From contig NZ_JAIXTC010000022.1 in the NCBI RefSeq assembly GCF_027484365.1, forward strand, positions 62,001-126,000: a stretch of DNA of 64,000 nucleotides, read 5' to 3'. Position 1 is the stretch's first letter, and every line of letters starts with the position of its first letter. Shown here piece by piece: positions 1 to 9,429 of this stretch. The notes under the pieces were generated by a model. The model did not search any database. It was given only the letters and a program-made list of their open reading frames with translations, and was not told the origin of the DNA. A program made the translations under genes and the position numbers. This DNA comes from Brevundimonas sp. (GTDB lineage: Bacteria; Pseudomonadota; Alphaproteobacteria; Caulobacterales; Caulobacteraceae).

Positions 1-500
1 TCGTAGTTCTGCTCTTCGCCATTGGCGCCGACCCACTTCATGGTCAGCTTGCCCGGACCGGGAACCAGGAAGTCGGTGGCCTTGTACTGGTCGCCGAAGG
101 CGTGACGGCCGACGACGATCGGCTGGGTCCAGCCCGGAACCAGACGGGGCACGTTCTGGCAGATGATCGGCTCGCGGAAGACCACGCCGCCCAGGATGTT
201 GCGGATGGTGCCGTTGGGCGACTTCCACATCTTCTTCAGGCCGAATTCCTTCACCCGCGCCTCATCGGGGGTGATGGTGGCGCATTTCACGCCGACGCCG
301 TGCTTCTGGATGGCGTGGGCGGCGTCGATCGTCACCTGGTCGTCGGTGGCGTCGCGGTGCTCCATGCCCAGGTCGTAGTAGTCCAGCTCGACATCGACGA
401 AGGGGAAGACCAGCTTGTCCTTGATCCACTGCCAGATGATGCGGGTCATTTCGTCGCCGTCGATGTCCACGATGGGATTGGCGACCTTGATCTTGGCCAT
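1..500 (-). CDS. icd: Isocitrate dehydrogenase (NADP+), N-terminal part, cut by window edge
   Basis: TCA-cycle enzyme converting isocitrate to 2-oxoglutarate and CO2 in the cytoplasm. The start reads [20 protein letters not shown], the typical N-terminus of the eukaryotic-like homodimeric NADP-IDH subfamily, followed by the conserved stretch with [10 protein letters not shown] and the [12 protein letters not shown] substrate-binding loop. About 166 codons are present; the rest of the roughly 400-residue protein lies beyond base 1. The start codon is the ATG at 500-498. The roughly 100 bases upstream probably hold its promoter, but no clear motif was found. Confidence 0.95.
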   Translation of the reverse strand, partial: MAKIKVANPIVDIDGDEMTRIIWQWIKDKLVFPFVDVELDYYDLGMEHRDATDDQVTIDAAHAIQKHGVGVKCATITPDEARVKEFGLKKMWKSPNGTIRNILGGVVFREPIICQNVPRLVPGWTQPIVVGRHAFGDQYKATDFLVPGPGKLTMKWVGANGEEQNY

Positions 501-605
501 GCGGCTTACGTCCTGTGCTGCAAGTGTCTGGAGGTGGCGGCGGTATAGCGAGGCCGGACGCCGGAGGCAAAGGGCGAGGCGCTCCGGATTAACCGTGCCC
601 GGAAA

Positions 606-716
606 ATGCCGCCTGCGGTCAAGGTGAACCCGGACCGGCTCGACCGGTTCTGTGGGGCGGAAGGGCAGCCTTTCCAGCACGGGGATTTCGAATGGACGCC
701 GAGACTGAACACCTGA
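606..716 (+). CDS. Possible 36-residue ORF, or 5' part of a frameshifted small gene
   Basis: Short reading frame starting [15 protein letters not shown] and stopping at TGA 714-716. Its third codon positions are mostly G or C, as expected of coding sequence here. The last 25 bases overlap the next small frame (692-826) in a different phase. The two together could be one roughly 70-residue gene broken by a single-base shift, or two overlapping small genes. No family is recognised and the ribosome binding site is weak. Confidence 0.2.
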   Translation: MPPAVKVNPDRLDRFCGAEGQPFQHGDFEWTPRLNT

Positions 717-826
717 TCCAGCGTTGGATTGTCGCCTTCTGCGAAACCCCCGTCCTCATCGACGCGGAACTGATGCGGGCCGTGCTCGCTGATGTCGAAG
801 CCAGGCCGGAGGCGTCGACCCCATGA
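692..826 (+). CDS. Possible 44-residue protein of unknown function
   Basis: ATG at 692 opens a frame reading [20 protein letters not shown] and ending in TGA 824-826. Composition looks protein-like (amphipathic, acidic) with high G+C at third positions, and a weak purine stretch (ACGGGG) lies about ten bases upstream. It sits between divergent icd and the DUF1176 lipoprotein gene. No domain is recognised. It may instead be the 3' half of a frameshifted gene beginning at 606. Confidence 0.3.
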   Translation: MDAETEHLIQRWIVAFCETPVLIDAELMRAVLADVEARPEASTP

Positions 827-1056
827 CCGCGAAGACCTTCAAGGCCGGTGATGAGGTTGGCGGGACCATTCACAGGCGACCTCAACTGTCAGGGTCCTCG
901 CCAAGCCGGCGAAGGCGAGGACCGTCGACGCACAAGGTTGCGGCATCCTCACAGAACCCCGACTATCCGGTCGAGAGCGGCAAGGTCGGCGCCCGCGCCG
1001 CGCGCCGGCCGTCGGAGCTGCGCAGGGCCTTACCGGCCTGCGAAGGGGGATTGGAA

Positions 1057-2157
1057 ATGCGTATGATCGCACTGTTGGCCGTCGCGGTCTTGCTGGCCTC
1101 GTGCGGTGATGAGCAGTCCGCCCGGGCCGACGCCGGGGCCGACCCGCGTGGTTTGGCCGGAGGCGCCGACGCGGAACAGCCGAATCCCAACGAGAGGACA
1201 TTCCGCGACTGGCTCGCTGTCTGCGACAACATCGGGACCTGCCACGCCTTCGGCCATGCGACCGAGGGCGCCGGGTGGGTGCGTATCTCCATGGCGGCCG
1301 GACCGGAGGCCGGGCCCCGCGTCGTGGTCGGCTTCTGGCCGGAGAACGGATCGTTCGGCGACCCGCTGACCGCACGGGTCGACAATGACACCTTCAACGG
1401 CCTGACAGCCGCAACCGGCGAGGACGCGCTCCCGGTCGCAACGGTGGATCCGGAAGGCGTGCGACGCCTGATCGACGCGATGGCCCAAGGTCGCACCATG
1501 TCCCTGCACGCGGGATCGGAGACCGTGCCGATCTCGCTCAGCGGGGTCGCCGCCTCCCTCTTGTGGATCGACGAGCATCAGGGTCGGCTCGGTACGACCA
1601 CCGCCCTGATCCGCAAGGGGTCGCGCCCCGCCTCGGCCGTGCCCGCCGCCTCCCCCTCGCCACGCGTGGTCGCGGCCCCGGCCGTCTCCCAGGCCGGATA
1701 TGGCGATCAGGAGGGCCAGACCCTCCCGGCCGCCCTGGAAGCGCTTCCCGCCGTGATCCAGTGTCGGGCGGACACCGACTTCAACCCCGCCCTGCAGACG
1801 GTGATCTCTTCCGCCCGTCTGGATGCGAACACCGTCCTGTGGGGCGTCCCCTGCGACGCGGGCGCCTATAACCTGATCAACGGCTATTTCACCACGACGC
1901 CCCAGGGGACCGATCCGCGTCAGCTGACCTTCCCAACCGTGGCCGGCGAGCCCGAAGCGTTTCTCGTCAACTCGGCCTACGACCCGGCGACCCGGGTCCT
2001 CGACGCCTTCAACAAGGGCCGTGGGCTCGGTGACTGCGGCACGGCCGACAGCTGGGTCTGGACGGCGCAAGGCTTCGTTCTGAAGTCGTCGTCAGCGATG
2101 TCCGAATGCTGGAGCGTGCCCAGCGACTACTGGCCAGCCCTTTGGGTCAGCGAGTGA
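1057..2157 (+). CDS. DUF1176-family lipoprotein
   Basis: Predicted 366-residue lipoprotein. The ATG at 1057 was chosen because it follows a good purine-rich site (GAAGGGGGA) and starts a signal peptide with the lipobox LLASC, giving an acylated Cys near residue 16; the open frame extends further upstream but without a signal. The mature part has the DUF1176 hallmark FRDWLAVCDN with paired cysteines, and a proline/alanine-rich linker near residue 200 separates two halves. Family function is unknown; envelope location is inferred from the lipobox. It converges on the DUF885 gene with a 63-base gap. Confidence 0.8.
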   Translation: MRMIALLAVAVLLASCGDEQSARADAGADPRGLAGGADAEQPNPNERTFRDWLAVCDNIGTCHAFGHATEGAGWVRISMAAGPEAGPRVVVGFWPENGSFGDPLTARVDNDTFNGLTAATGEDALPVATVDPEGVRRLIDAMAQGRTMSLHAGSETVPISLSGVAASLLWIDEHQGRLGTTTALIRKGSRPASAVPAASPSPRVVAAPAVSQAGYGDQEGQTLPAALEALPAVIQCRADTDFNPALQTVISSARLDANTVLWGVPCDAGAYNLINGYFTTTPQGTDPRQLTFPTVAGEPEAFLVNSAYDPATRVLDAFNKGRGLGDCGTADSWVWTAQGFVLKSSSAMSECWSVPSDYWPALWVSE

Positions 2158-2220
2158 CGGCGACCAAGGCCGCCGGCCCCGCTTCCGCCGTGGCGGAGAC
2201 GGGGCTACGACGATCGATCA

Positions 2221-4047
2221 TCAAACCGCCGCCTGCGCCGCGGTCCATTCGGTGATGACCCGCTCCAGCACCGTCAGCGGCACCGCGCCGGCGTTCATGC
2301 CCGCGTCGTGGAAGGCCTTGATGTCGAACCGGTCGCCCAGCGTCGCCTTCGCCGTCTCGCGCAGCTCGACCCATTTGGTGTGCCCCAGCTTGTAGGAGCA
2401 GGCCTGTCCCGGCCAGACGCAGTAGCGTTCGATCTCGGTGGTCACCGCGCTCTCGGCGTCGCCCAGGGCGTCGACCATGAACCGGATCGCCTGTTCCCGG
2501 CTCCAGCGCTTGGCGTGCATGCCAGAGTCGACCACCAGCCGCGTCGCGCGGAACATCAGCGACTGGAGGTAGCCGATCTTCCCGTAGGGATCGTTCTCGT
2601 ACATGCCGATCTCGTCGGCCAGCTGTTCCGCGTACAGCGCCCAGCCTTCCGAATAGGCCGAAAAGCCCAGCACCTTCATCAGCAGCGGCGTGTTCGCCTT
2701 TTCCTGGGCCAGACTGATCTGGTGGTGATGGCCCGGCACCGCCTCGTGATAGGTCAGGGTCGGCAGCTGCATCTTCGGCCATTCGGCCGTGTCGCGCAGG
2801 TTGATGTAGTAGATGCCCGGCCGCGAGCCATCCAGCGCCGGCGAGTTGTAATAGCCGCCCGGCGCCCCGGCCTCGATCGCCTTGGGCACGCGCCGGATCT
2901 CGACCGCGGCCTGCGGCAGGCGGCCGAAATACTGCGGCATGCGGCGGCGGACTTCTTCCGTCTGGATGTTGAGGTCGCGCAGCAGCTGTTCCTTGGCCTC
3001 GTCAGTGTTCGGGTAGCGCTGCGCCGGGTCTTCGCCGAGCGCCTTGATCCGCGCGCCGACCGAGCCCTGTGTGAGCCCCTGCGCCTTCAGCAGGCCGTCT
3101 GCGCGGGCGGACAGTTCCGCCAGTTGCGCCAGGCCGATCTCGTGGATCTCGTCCCCGGACAGGTTGGTGGTCGTGTAGCTGCGGATGCCGAAGCGGTAGA
3201 AATCCTCGCCGTCCGGCAGACGCCAGACGCCGGCGTCATGGGTCGCCCCGGCCTGACGCGCCCGCAGTGCATCCGCCTGACGGGTCAGGGCCGGGAAGAC
3301 GGCGTCATTGACGATGCTCTCGGCACGCGATCCCCAGTCGCCGGCGATTGACTTCTCGCCCGTCCGCCGGACGACCGACTGAACCAGGGTGGTGCCGGCC
3401 GCGCCCGGCGACATCAGGGCTTCCATCTGGCTGAGGGTGCGGGCGATGACGAAGTCGGGCGGCACGGCTCCGGCCTCGAACTCCGCCTCGATCCGGGCGG
3501 TCTCCTGATCCAGGGCCGTCGCGAAGGCGGAGACGCGGCTGAGATAGGCCTCGGCGTCCTCAGCCGTGTCGATCGAATGCTGGCTGTCGAGGAAGTCCGG
3601 GATGCCCTGATACGATCCGGTCAGCTGGCTCACGCTATAGGGCGAGGGGCTGAAACCGCCGCCATAGGGGAAGTCGTAGCCGATCATGGCGGTGTCGCCG
3701 AAATACTCGAGCGAGTCGTACCAGACCTTTTCGTCAGTGCTCAGGGCGGCGCGATCGACGGCTTTCAGCTCGGCCATCTGGCGCCGGAAGGTCGTCTTGT
3801 CCGCATCGATCTTGGCCTGGGACCGGTCGTCGAGCTGCGCCTTCTTGGGCGCGTTCGGCCCCTTGTCGAATCCGAGCGAGGTCAGCAGTTCCGGAGACGT
3901 CATCAGCGTCTCCTGAACGATCGAGTTCATCACGGCCGTAAAGGCCGCCGACGCCGTTCCGGCCTGCGGTCTGGCGATGACCTGACCGGCCGCCATCAGG
4001 CTGGCTCCGGCGGCGGCGGTGAACATGAGGCGGCGGCGGTCGATCAT
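2221..4047 (-). CDS. DUF885 family exported metallohydrolase (copy 1)
   Basis: 608-residue protein beginning MIDRRRLMFTAAAGASLMAA, a Tat-type signal (twin Arg followed by a hydrophobic stretch) ending near ARPQA. Around residue 434 it carries HEAVPGHH, the probable metal-binding motif of DUF885 proteins, which are related to gluzincin-type peptidases; the substrate is unknown. Met at 4047 is preferred over the longer frame because it starts the signal peptide. A second, diverged copy lies at 5306-7087 and a LysR regulator sits between them, transcribed away from this gene. Confidence 0.85.
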   Translation of the reverse strand: MIDRRRLMFTAAAGASLMAAGQVIARPQAGTASAAFTAVMNSIVQETLMTSPELLTSLGFDKGPNAPKKAQLDDRSQAKIDADKTTFRRQMAELKAVDRAALSTDEKVWYDSLEYFGDTAMIGYDFPYGGGFSPSPYSVSQLTGSYQGIPDFLDSQHSIDTAEDAEAYLSRVSAFATALDQETARIEAEFEAGAVPPDFVIARTLSQMEALMSPGAAGTTLVQSVVRRTGEKSIAGDWGSRAESIVNDAVFPALTRQADALRARQAGATHDAGVWRLPDGEDFYRFGIRSYTTTNLSGDEIHEIGLAQLAELSARADGLLKAQGLTQGSVGARIKALGEDPAQRYPNTDEAKEQLLRDLNIQTEEVRRRMPQYFGRLPQAAVEIRRVPKAIEAGAPGGYYNSPALDGSRPGIYYINLRDTAEWPKMQLPTLTYHEAVPGHHHQISLAQEKANTPLLMKVLGFSAYSEGWALYAEQLADEIGMYENDPYGKIGYLQSLMFRATRLVVDSGMHAKRWSREQAIRFMVDALGDAESAVTTEIERYCVWPGQACSYKLGHTKWVELRETAKATLGDRFDIKAFHDAGMNAGAVPLTVLERVITEWTAAQAAV

Positions 4048-4343
4048 GGCGGGCTCCCGAAAATGTCGGGCCGCATTGGTCACCAACCGCGCCGTCTGGA
4101 CAAGCGCTGTGTCGTTACAAATCCGTCAGGCAGACCCGCCGCCCGGCGCATGGTGGCTCCAGGGCGTCACCGCCTCCGAAGACCGGCATCGCGTCGTCCG
4201 GACCCGGGTGCGAGCCCTGGGGAAACCGTCCAGAACCGCCAGAATGACCGCCACCCAACCCCATGCGGCGTCCTTATGCGTACGATGAACCTCTTCCATG
4301 ACCTGATCCCGTGCGGCACGCTTCGAATGTTGGACGTATCGGA

Positions 4344-4374
4344 TTGACAGAGCGCGATCGCAAACCAGTAGTAT
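4344..4374 (+). promoter_or_regulatory. Candidate sigma70-type promoter of the LysR gene
   Basis: TTGACA at 4344-4349 and TAGTAT at 4369-4374, spacing 19, ending 24 bases before the LysR start codon. It is the only recognisable signal in the 351-base gap 4048-4398 between the divergent DUF885 and LysR genes; the rest of that gap shows no gene. LysR proteins often bind such divergent regions, so the regulator may control DUF885 copy 1 from here. Confidence 0.4.
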
Positions 4375-4398
4375 GACGGGTCCACCCTAGGTGCCCTT

Positions 4399-5319
4399 AT
4401 GCGTGATCCCCTCGCCGGCCTGCCGCTCTCGTCGATCCGTGTGTTCGAGGCGGCGGCGCGACTGAACAGTTTCACCCGGGCGGCGGAGGAACTCGGCATG
4501 ACCCAGGCGGCGGTCAGCTGGCAGATCAAGGCGCTGGAGACACGGCTGGGGTTCAGCCTGTTCCGGCGGCTGCCGCGCGAGGTCCAGCCGACCGAACCGG
4601 GCGAGCGGCTGTCGCGGGCGGCGACCGAGGCCATGACTGTGTTGCGGCGGGCCTTCGCCGAGGTGACCGAGGCGGATCAGGGGGTGCTGTCGATCACCAC
4701 CCTGACGACCCTGGCGACCCAGTGGCTGGCGCCCCGGCTGGGGGCCTTCCAGGTCGCCAATCCCGGGCTGGCCGTGCGGCTCGACACCAGTCCGACCATC
4801 ATCGACCTGGCGCACGCGAACATGGACATCGCCCTGCGCTCCGGCGACGGCGACTGGCCCGGGGTGGAGTGCGCCCTCCTGATGCCCAGTGTCTTCACCC
4901 CCCTGTGCAGCCCGGCCCTGTGCGAGCGACTGGACCTCAGGGATCCCGCCGATCTGGTCGATGCGCCCCGGGTCGGCGACGAGAAGGAATGGGCGGCCTG
5001 GTTCGCCTGCGCCGGGGTGACGACGGCGGCGACCCCCGCATCGCGGCTTCGCGCCGACATCCAGGGACTGGAGGTCGCCGCGGCCCTGGGCGGTCAGGGG
5101 ATCGCCCTGGGCTCGCCCATCCTCTTCGCCCGCGAGATCAGGGCCGGCTTGCTGGTCCGGCCGTTCCGCCAGACGGTGCGGCTGTCCGAGGGCTACTGGA
5201 TCGCCTGGCCCGAGGACCGCCGGAGATCGCCCAAGATCGCCCGCTTCCGCGACTGGTTGCTGGCCGAGGCGGCTGCCGACCCGGACATCGCCGCCGAGAT
5301 CGCCCTTATGCCCGCATGA
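4399..5319 (+). CDS. LysR family transcriptional regulator (GcvA-like)
   Basis: 306 residues with an N-terminal winged helix (LSSIRVFEAAARLNSFTRAAEELGMTQAAVS, split here over the first 40 residues) followed by the periplasmic-binding-protein-like effector domain. The LPLSSIRVFEAAAR opening is typical of the GcvA-like branch. It diverges from DUF885 copy 1 and its last 14 bases overlap, tail to tail, with DUF885 copy 2. Placement between two paralogous exported hydrolases suggests it regulates at least one of them; the inducer is unknown. Confidence 0.9.
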   Translation: MRDPLAGLPLSSIRVFEAAARLNSFTRAAEELGMTQAAVSWQIKALETRLGFSLFRRLPREVQPTEPGERLSRAATEAMTVLRRAFAEVTEADQGVLSITTLTTLATQWLAPRLGAFQVANPGLAVRLDTSPTIIDLAHANMDIALRSGDGDWPGVECALLMPSVFTPLCSPALCERLDLRDPADLVDAPRVGDEKEWAAWFACAGVTTAATPASRLRADIQGLEVAAALGGQGIALGSPILFAREIRAGLLVRPFRQTVRLSEGYWIAWPEDRRRSPKIARFRDWLLAEAAADPDIAAEIALMPA

Positions 5320-7087
5320 TGCCCTGAAGCACCGCCAGCGGCACCGAGCCGTTCAACAACATCCGGTCGTGGAAGGCCTTGATGTCGAAGCCGGGCTTCG
5401 CCTCCGCCTCCTGACGCAGGCCCTCGATCACGGTCTGGCCCAGCTTGTAGGAGCAGGCCTGACCCGGCCAGACGATATAGCGATCGACCTCGGACTGCGC
5501 GGCGTTGGCGGGGGTGGCTGCCTCGGCGATCATATAGGCGATGGCCCGTTCGCGGCTCCACCGCTTGTCGTGCAGGCCGGTGTCGACGACCAGACGGACC
5601 GCGCGGAACAGATAGGCCTGGAGATAGCCGATCCGGCCGAGCGGGTTGCCCTCGTACATGTTCAGGTCGTCGGCGGCGACACGTTCGGAATAGAGGGCCC
5701 AGCCCTCGTTATAGGCCGAGAAACCGCTGGCCCGGCGATAGATGGGCAGGGTCCCGGCCTCACGCGCGACCGAAATCTGGAAGTGATGGCCCGGCACCGC
5801 CTCGTGATAGGTCAGGGTCGGCAAGGACCATTTCGGCCGGTTCGCCGTGTCGCGCAGATTGATGTAGTAGGCCCCGGGTCGCGACCCATCCAGCGACGCC
5901 GCCTGATAGTAGCCGCCCGGCGCACCGATCTGGATCGAGACCGGCACGCGGCGGATCTCGACCGGCGCCTGGGGCAGGGTCGAAAAGACCTCGGGCAGGC
6001 GCGGGGTGATGGCGGCGACCATCTCGTTCAGTGAGGCGATCAGGGCGACCTTGCCCTCGTCGGTGTTGGGCCACAGGTGCTGCGGATCCTGGCCGAGCGC
6101 GTTGACCCGGTCGCCGACCGTGCCGTCGGTCATGCCGAGGCTCCTGAGGATGGTGTCGATCTCGGCCTGGATCGAGGCGACCTGCTGCAGGCCGATCTCG
6201 TGGATCTCTGCGCCGGTATAGGTGGTGGTCGTGTAGCCCCGGATGCCGAGGTTGTAGAGCCGCTCGCCCTGCGGCAGCCTCCAGACCCCGACGTCGGTCG
6301 AGGCGTTCGGACGCTGGCCCTCGAACACAGCGATCTGGCGGGTCAGGGCCGGCCTGATCTCCTCATCGACGATGACGACGGCGCGGGCGCCCCAGTCGCC
6401 GGCGATCGCCTTCTCGCCGGTCTTGCGGACCAGGGCCTGGACCATGGCCATCTCGGCGGCGGGGGTGTCGCGCAGGGTCTTCAGCTGCGTCAGGGTCTTG
6501 TCCATGATCACCGCCGGCAGGGTGACGCCCGCCCCGGCGTCCACCTCCAGCCGCGCGCTCTCCTGAACCAGCTGGACCGCGAAGGCCTTCAGACGCGACA
6601 GGAAGGCCTCGGCGTCGGCCGGGGATTCCAGGCGGTGCTGGTTGGTCATGAAGTCGGGGACGCTGAAATAGGCGCCGCCGTTCTGGGCCACGATATAGGG
6701 CGAACCGACGAAGGGCAGTTCGGCGCGCATCGCGGCCGTCTCGGCCTGGAACTGCGAGACCGCCAGGGTCACCTTCATGCTGTCGGACAGGTTCGTGGTC
6801 GGCCAGTCCTTGAGCTGCGCCCAGCGCGCGATGTCGCGCGCCTTGTCCCCGGCTTCTGCCTCAAGACTCAGGTCGCCGAGACGGCTTGCAAGATGCGCCC
6901 GATCGTCCTTGTCGATGCCCAGGCTGGTGGCGAACGTCGGGTTGCGTTCAACGTTGTCGTAGAACCATTCGGTCAGCAGGGCGTCGAGCGCGGCGTCCTG
7001 TTGCGACTGGGCCAAGGCCCGGATCGGCAGGGCGGCGAGCAGGCCGGCGCCGGCGGCGGAGAACATGAGACTGCGGCGATCGAGCAT
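5306..7087 (-). CDS. DUF885 family exported metallohydrolase (copy 2)
   Basis: 593 residues starting MLDRRSLMFSAAGAGLLAA, an export signal resembling that of copy 1 and ending at ALAQS. The HEAVPGHHFQ motif lies around residue 429, and the surrounding blocks (GVWRLP, YTTT, PGGYY, DGSRPGAYYINLRDTA) match copy 1 closely, so the two are paralogues. The longer open frame upstream encodes a repetitive low-complexity stretch from tandem repeats in the leader and is rejected. The 3' end overlaps the LysR gene by 14 bases. Substrate unknown. Confidence 0.85.
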   Translation of the reverse strand: MLDRRSLMFSAAGAGLLAALPIRALAQSQQDAALDALLTEWFYDNVERNPTFATSLGIDKDDRAHLASRLGDLSLEAEAGDKARDIARWAQLKDWPTTNLSDSMKVTLAVSQFQAETAAMRAELPFVGSPYIVAQNGGAYFSVPDFMTNQHRLESPADAEAFLSRLKAFAVQLVQESARLEVDAGAGVTLPAVIMDKTLTQLKTLRDTPAAEMAMVQALVRKTGEKAIAGDWGARAVVIVDEEIRPALTRQIAVFEGQRPNASTDVGVWRLPQGERLYNLGIRGYTTTTYTGAEIHEIGLQQVASIQAEIDTILRSLGMTDGTVGDRVNALGQDPQHLWPNTDEGKVALIASLNEMVAAITPRLPEVFSTLPQAPVEIRRVPVSIQIGAPGGYYQAASLDGSRPGAYYINLRDTANRPKWSLPTLTYHEAVPGHHFQISVAREAGTLPIYRRASGFSAYNEGWALYSERVAADDLNMYEGNPLGRIGYLQAYLFRAVRLVVDTGLHDKRWSRERAIAYMIAEAATPANAAQSEVDRYIVWPGQACSYKLGQTVIEGLRQEAEAKPGFDIKAFHDRMLLNGSVPLAVLQGIMRA

Positions 7088-7151
7088 GGAAACATCCTGC
7101 GGACGCGAGGGGAGAGGCGGTGAATGTCCGGAATGTCCGGACGAAAAACAG

Positions 7152-7178
7152 CGGACGAAACGGACGAAACGGACGAAA
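7152..7178. repeat. Three tandem copies of a 9-bp unit in the leader of DUF885 copy 2
   Basis: The unit CGGACGAAA occurs three times in a row, shortly after a direct duplication of GAATGTCCG near 7121-7140. The 255-base gap 7088-7342 holds no convincing gene. The repeats lie 65-91 bases upstream of the DUF885 start codon, where an activator or repressor could bind, or they may be a simple slippage repeat. Confidence 0.6.
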
Positions 7179-7342
7179 CGACGACCCGCCTCAACAAAAA
7201 CAAAGGCCTGGAAGGCGCACGCCAGAACAGGTGGACATTCCCCCGGACGATCCGGCCTCCCATCATCCCGCCTACTTTTACCTCGCCGCCGACAGCTGGG
7301 GCGCGGCCGGGTCTGGCGCAAGGGCAATGAGAGAATAAATTC

Positions 7343-9169
7343 TTACTCCGTTGATGCCCCCAGCCAGGCCTGACGGAAAGCCATCTGCGCGGGCGTCACG
7401 GCGCCGCCGTCGGCCTCGGCGCGCAGCAGACGGAAGGAGGGATCAGCCACCAGACGCAGGGTGGCGGAACGCTCCATCCCGCGTTGGAGGAAGCGGATCG
7501 GAAGCGCGTCCCCCGGCCTGGCAGCCGCCAGCGCGGCGGTCCAGTCGGCCCCGCCGGCGATGGTCGTTTCGCCCACCGTGACGATCTGGTCCCCGCGATC
7601 AAGACCCGCCTCGTACAGGGGCGTTCCGGGCGCCAGGGCAGCGGGAATGATCGCCGGCCCCGTCGCCGGGAAGCGGACGGCACCCGCCCAGGCGGCCGTG
7701 GGACTGGCCGGTCGGATCACGATGCCGGCCTGGGCCAGCAGGGGCGCGAAATCAGGCAGTTCGCTGCCCCGGATCTGGCGATCGAAAACATCGGCTGCAA
7801 ACGCGGGGTCGCCGGTGACGCGGGCCAGGGCGGCCTCGATGTCGGCGGGCGCATAGGGTCGTTCGGTCACGCCGTGGGTGCGCCACATCTCGCGCATCAG
7901 GTCGTCCAGGGTCTTGCCCGGGAACCGCTGGCGCAGGGTCAGGTCGAGGCCGAAGGCGATGACCGCGCCATACGGATAGTAGGAGACGAAGATGTTGGCG
8001 TTGGTCGGGTCGATGGAGGTCGCGGCATCCACGAACGGCGCGCGCAGGCTCATCTCCTGGGGCGAGCCGTAGCGACGACCCGACGCGTTCTGGACGAAGT
8101 TCAGCTGGCCGCCCATTTCGCCGAGGAAGTCATCGACCTTCGACACCCCCGCACGGCGCATTGCGAGGGGGCCGTAGTAGCTGGTGAACCCCTCCGCGAA
8201 CCACAGCGACGGCGTCGGGTTGGCGCGGGTGAAGTCGAACGGCTCCAGCTCGTCCGGGCGGATCCGCTCCACGTTCCAGGAATGGAAGAACTCATGACTG
8301 AGCGTGCCGAGCTGGTCGAAGTCGGCCTGGGCGAACGACCGGGTGTCATTGATGATGGTGGAGTTGCGATGCTCCATTCCGTCGCCGCTGACCCAGGGCA
8401 GGTAGTCGGCGATGAAGGTGTAGGTCCCGAAATCATAGTCGGGCACGTCGCCGAAGACCGCGATCTGGGCGTCCACGATGCGACGGGCGCGCTCGGCGAA
8501 GATGTCCATCTCCGCCTCCGTGCCGGCATGGTGGGCGGCGATGCGCACGGTGCGCGGCGTCCCTGCGTCATCGACCGTCCACTCGCGCACCATGTGGTCG
8601 CTGAGCTCGGTCGGACTGTCCATCAGATACTGGAGGTTCGGCGCGGCGAAGGTGTTGGGGTCGGACTGCGGCTGGAGCTGGGTCGCGATGGTCCAGTCGG
8701 GCGAGAGGGGCCTGAACCGCACGGTCGCCGACCGATCGTCGAAGCCCGTCGCCCAGACCAGGGTCGCCGGCATGTTCAGGTGGGCGTGGGTCGCGTCGAT
8801 CTGGGAATAGGTGCCGTCAGACCGGTCCCCGAACAGGGTGTAGCTGAGGCTGACCGTCCCGTCGTGGCCGGGCACGGTCCAACCATAGGGGTCGGTGCGC
8901 TCGAGGGCCAGGGCGCGCCCCTGTCCATCGACGGCGGAGACGGAATAGACGTTCTTGCCGAACTCGTGGATCGCATAGCGACCGGGCGACGAGCGCGACA
9001 TCTGGAACCGCACAGGAGCCGTGCCGACGTCGCGATAGGTGACGGTGATCCGCGCCTCATGGTGGACCGCGTTGTCGAAGCTGATGTCGTAGTCCTGGGC
9101 CTGCACGGCGCCGGCCGCGAAGGTCAGGGCGGCGCAGGCGCAGGCGGTCAGCAGACGACGAGCGGACAT
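7343..9169 (-). CDS. M61 family metallopeptidase with C-terminal PDZ domain
   Basis: 608-residue exported protein. MSARRLLTACACAALTFAAG begins a Sec signal ending near AVQAQ. The N-terminal beta domain is followed by a catalytic domain with HEFFHSWN around residue 290 (HExxH zinc site) and a downstream Glu in WFAEGFTSYY, as in M61 glycyl aminopeptidases. The last ~100 residues (GTPLYEAGLDRGDQI) are PDZ-like. It is likely a periplasmic peptidase acting on small or Gly/Ala-rich peptides; substrate assignment is by family only. Confidence 0.9.
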   Translation of the reverse strand: MSARRLLTACACAALTFAAGAVQAQDYDISFDNAVHHEARITVTYRDVGTAPVRFQMSRSSPGRYAIHEFGKNVYSVSAVDGQGRALALERTDPYGWTVPGHDGTVSLSYTLFGDRSDGTYSQIDATHAHLNMPATLVWATGFDDRSATVRFRPLSPDWTIATQLQPQSDPNTFAAPNLQYLMDSPTELSDHMVREWTVDDAGTPRTVRIAAHHAGTEAEMDIFAERARRIVDAQIAVFGDVPDYDFGTYTFIADYLPWVSGDGMEHRNSTIINDTRSFAQADFDQLGTLSHEFFHSWNVERIRPDELEPFDFTRANPTPSLWFAEGFTSYYGPLAMRRAGVSKVDDFLGEMGGQLNFVQNASGRRYGSPQEMSLRAPFVDAATSIDPTNANIFVSYYPYGAVIAFGLDLTLRQRFPGKTLDDLMREMWRTHGVTERPYAPADIEAALARVTGDPAFAADVFDRQIRGSELPDFAPLLAQAGIVIRPASPTAAWAGAVRFPATGPAIIPAALAPGTPLYEAGLDRGDQIVTVGETTIAGGADWTAALAAARPGDALPIRFLQRGMERSATLRLVADPSFRLLRAEADGGAVTPAQMAFRQAWLGASTE

Positions 9170-9243
9170 GGGAACTCCGGAACAGGGACTGGCCGCATAG
9201 GGGCGCAAGGCGGGCCGGGTGGCAAGAGGGGGCGACCGCGACG

Positions 9244-9426
9244 TCCCTTCTCCCCTTGCGGGAGAAGGTGGCAGCCGAAGGCTGACGGATGAGGGGTCAC
9301 ACTGATGATCGAGATGAGCGGATCGCGCGATGACTTTTCCAGTCGGTGTGCCCCCTCACCCGACCGCGCCAGAACGGCGGCTAGCGCCGCCGTGCGCGAT
9401 CTCCCTCTCCCGCAAGGGGAGAGGGA
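9244..9426. repeat. Dispersed palindromic intergenic repeat, copy C
   Basis: Begins with CCTTCTCCCCTTGCGGGAG, contains GATGAGGGG and later CCCCTCACCC, and ends with CCCTCTCCCGCAAGGGGAG: nested inverted repeats around a unique centre. The outer hairpin arms and the internal GTGAGGGG/CCCCTCAC pair are shared with the elements at 24499-24668 and 58203-58376. It fills the gap between the M61 gene and the 3' end of cckA. Confidence 0.7.
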
Positions 9427-9429
9427 TTC

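Noticed and set aside
7088..7327. N-terminal extension of DUF885 copy 2 with a repeated FVR motif
   Set aside because: The repeat comes from the 9-bp DNA tandem repeat; the signal peptide begins at 7087.
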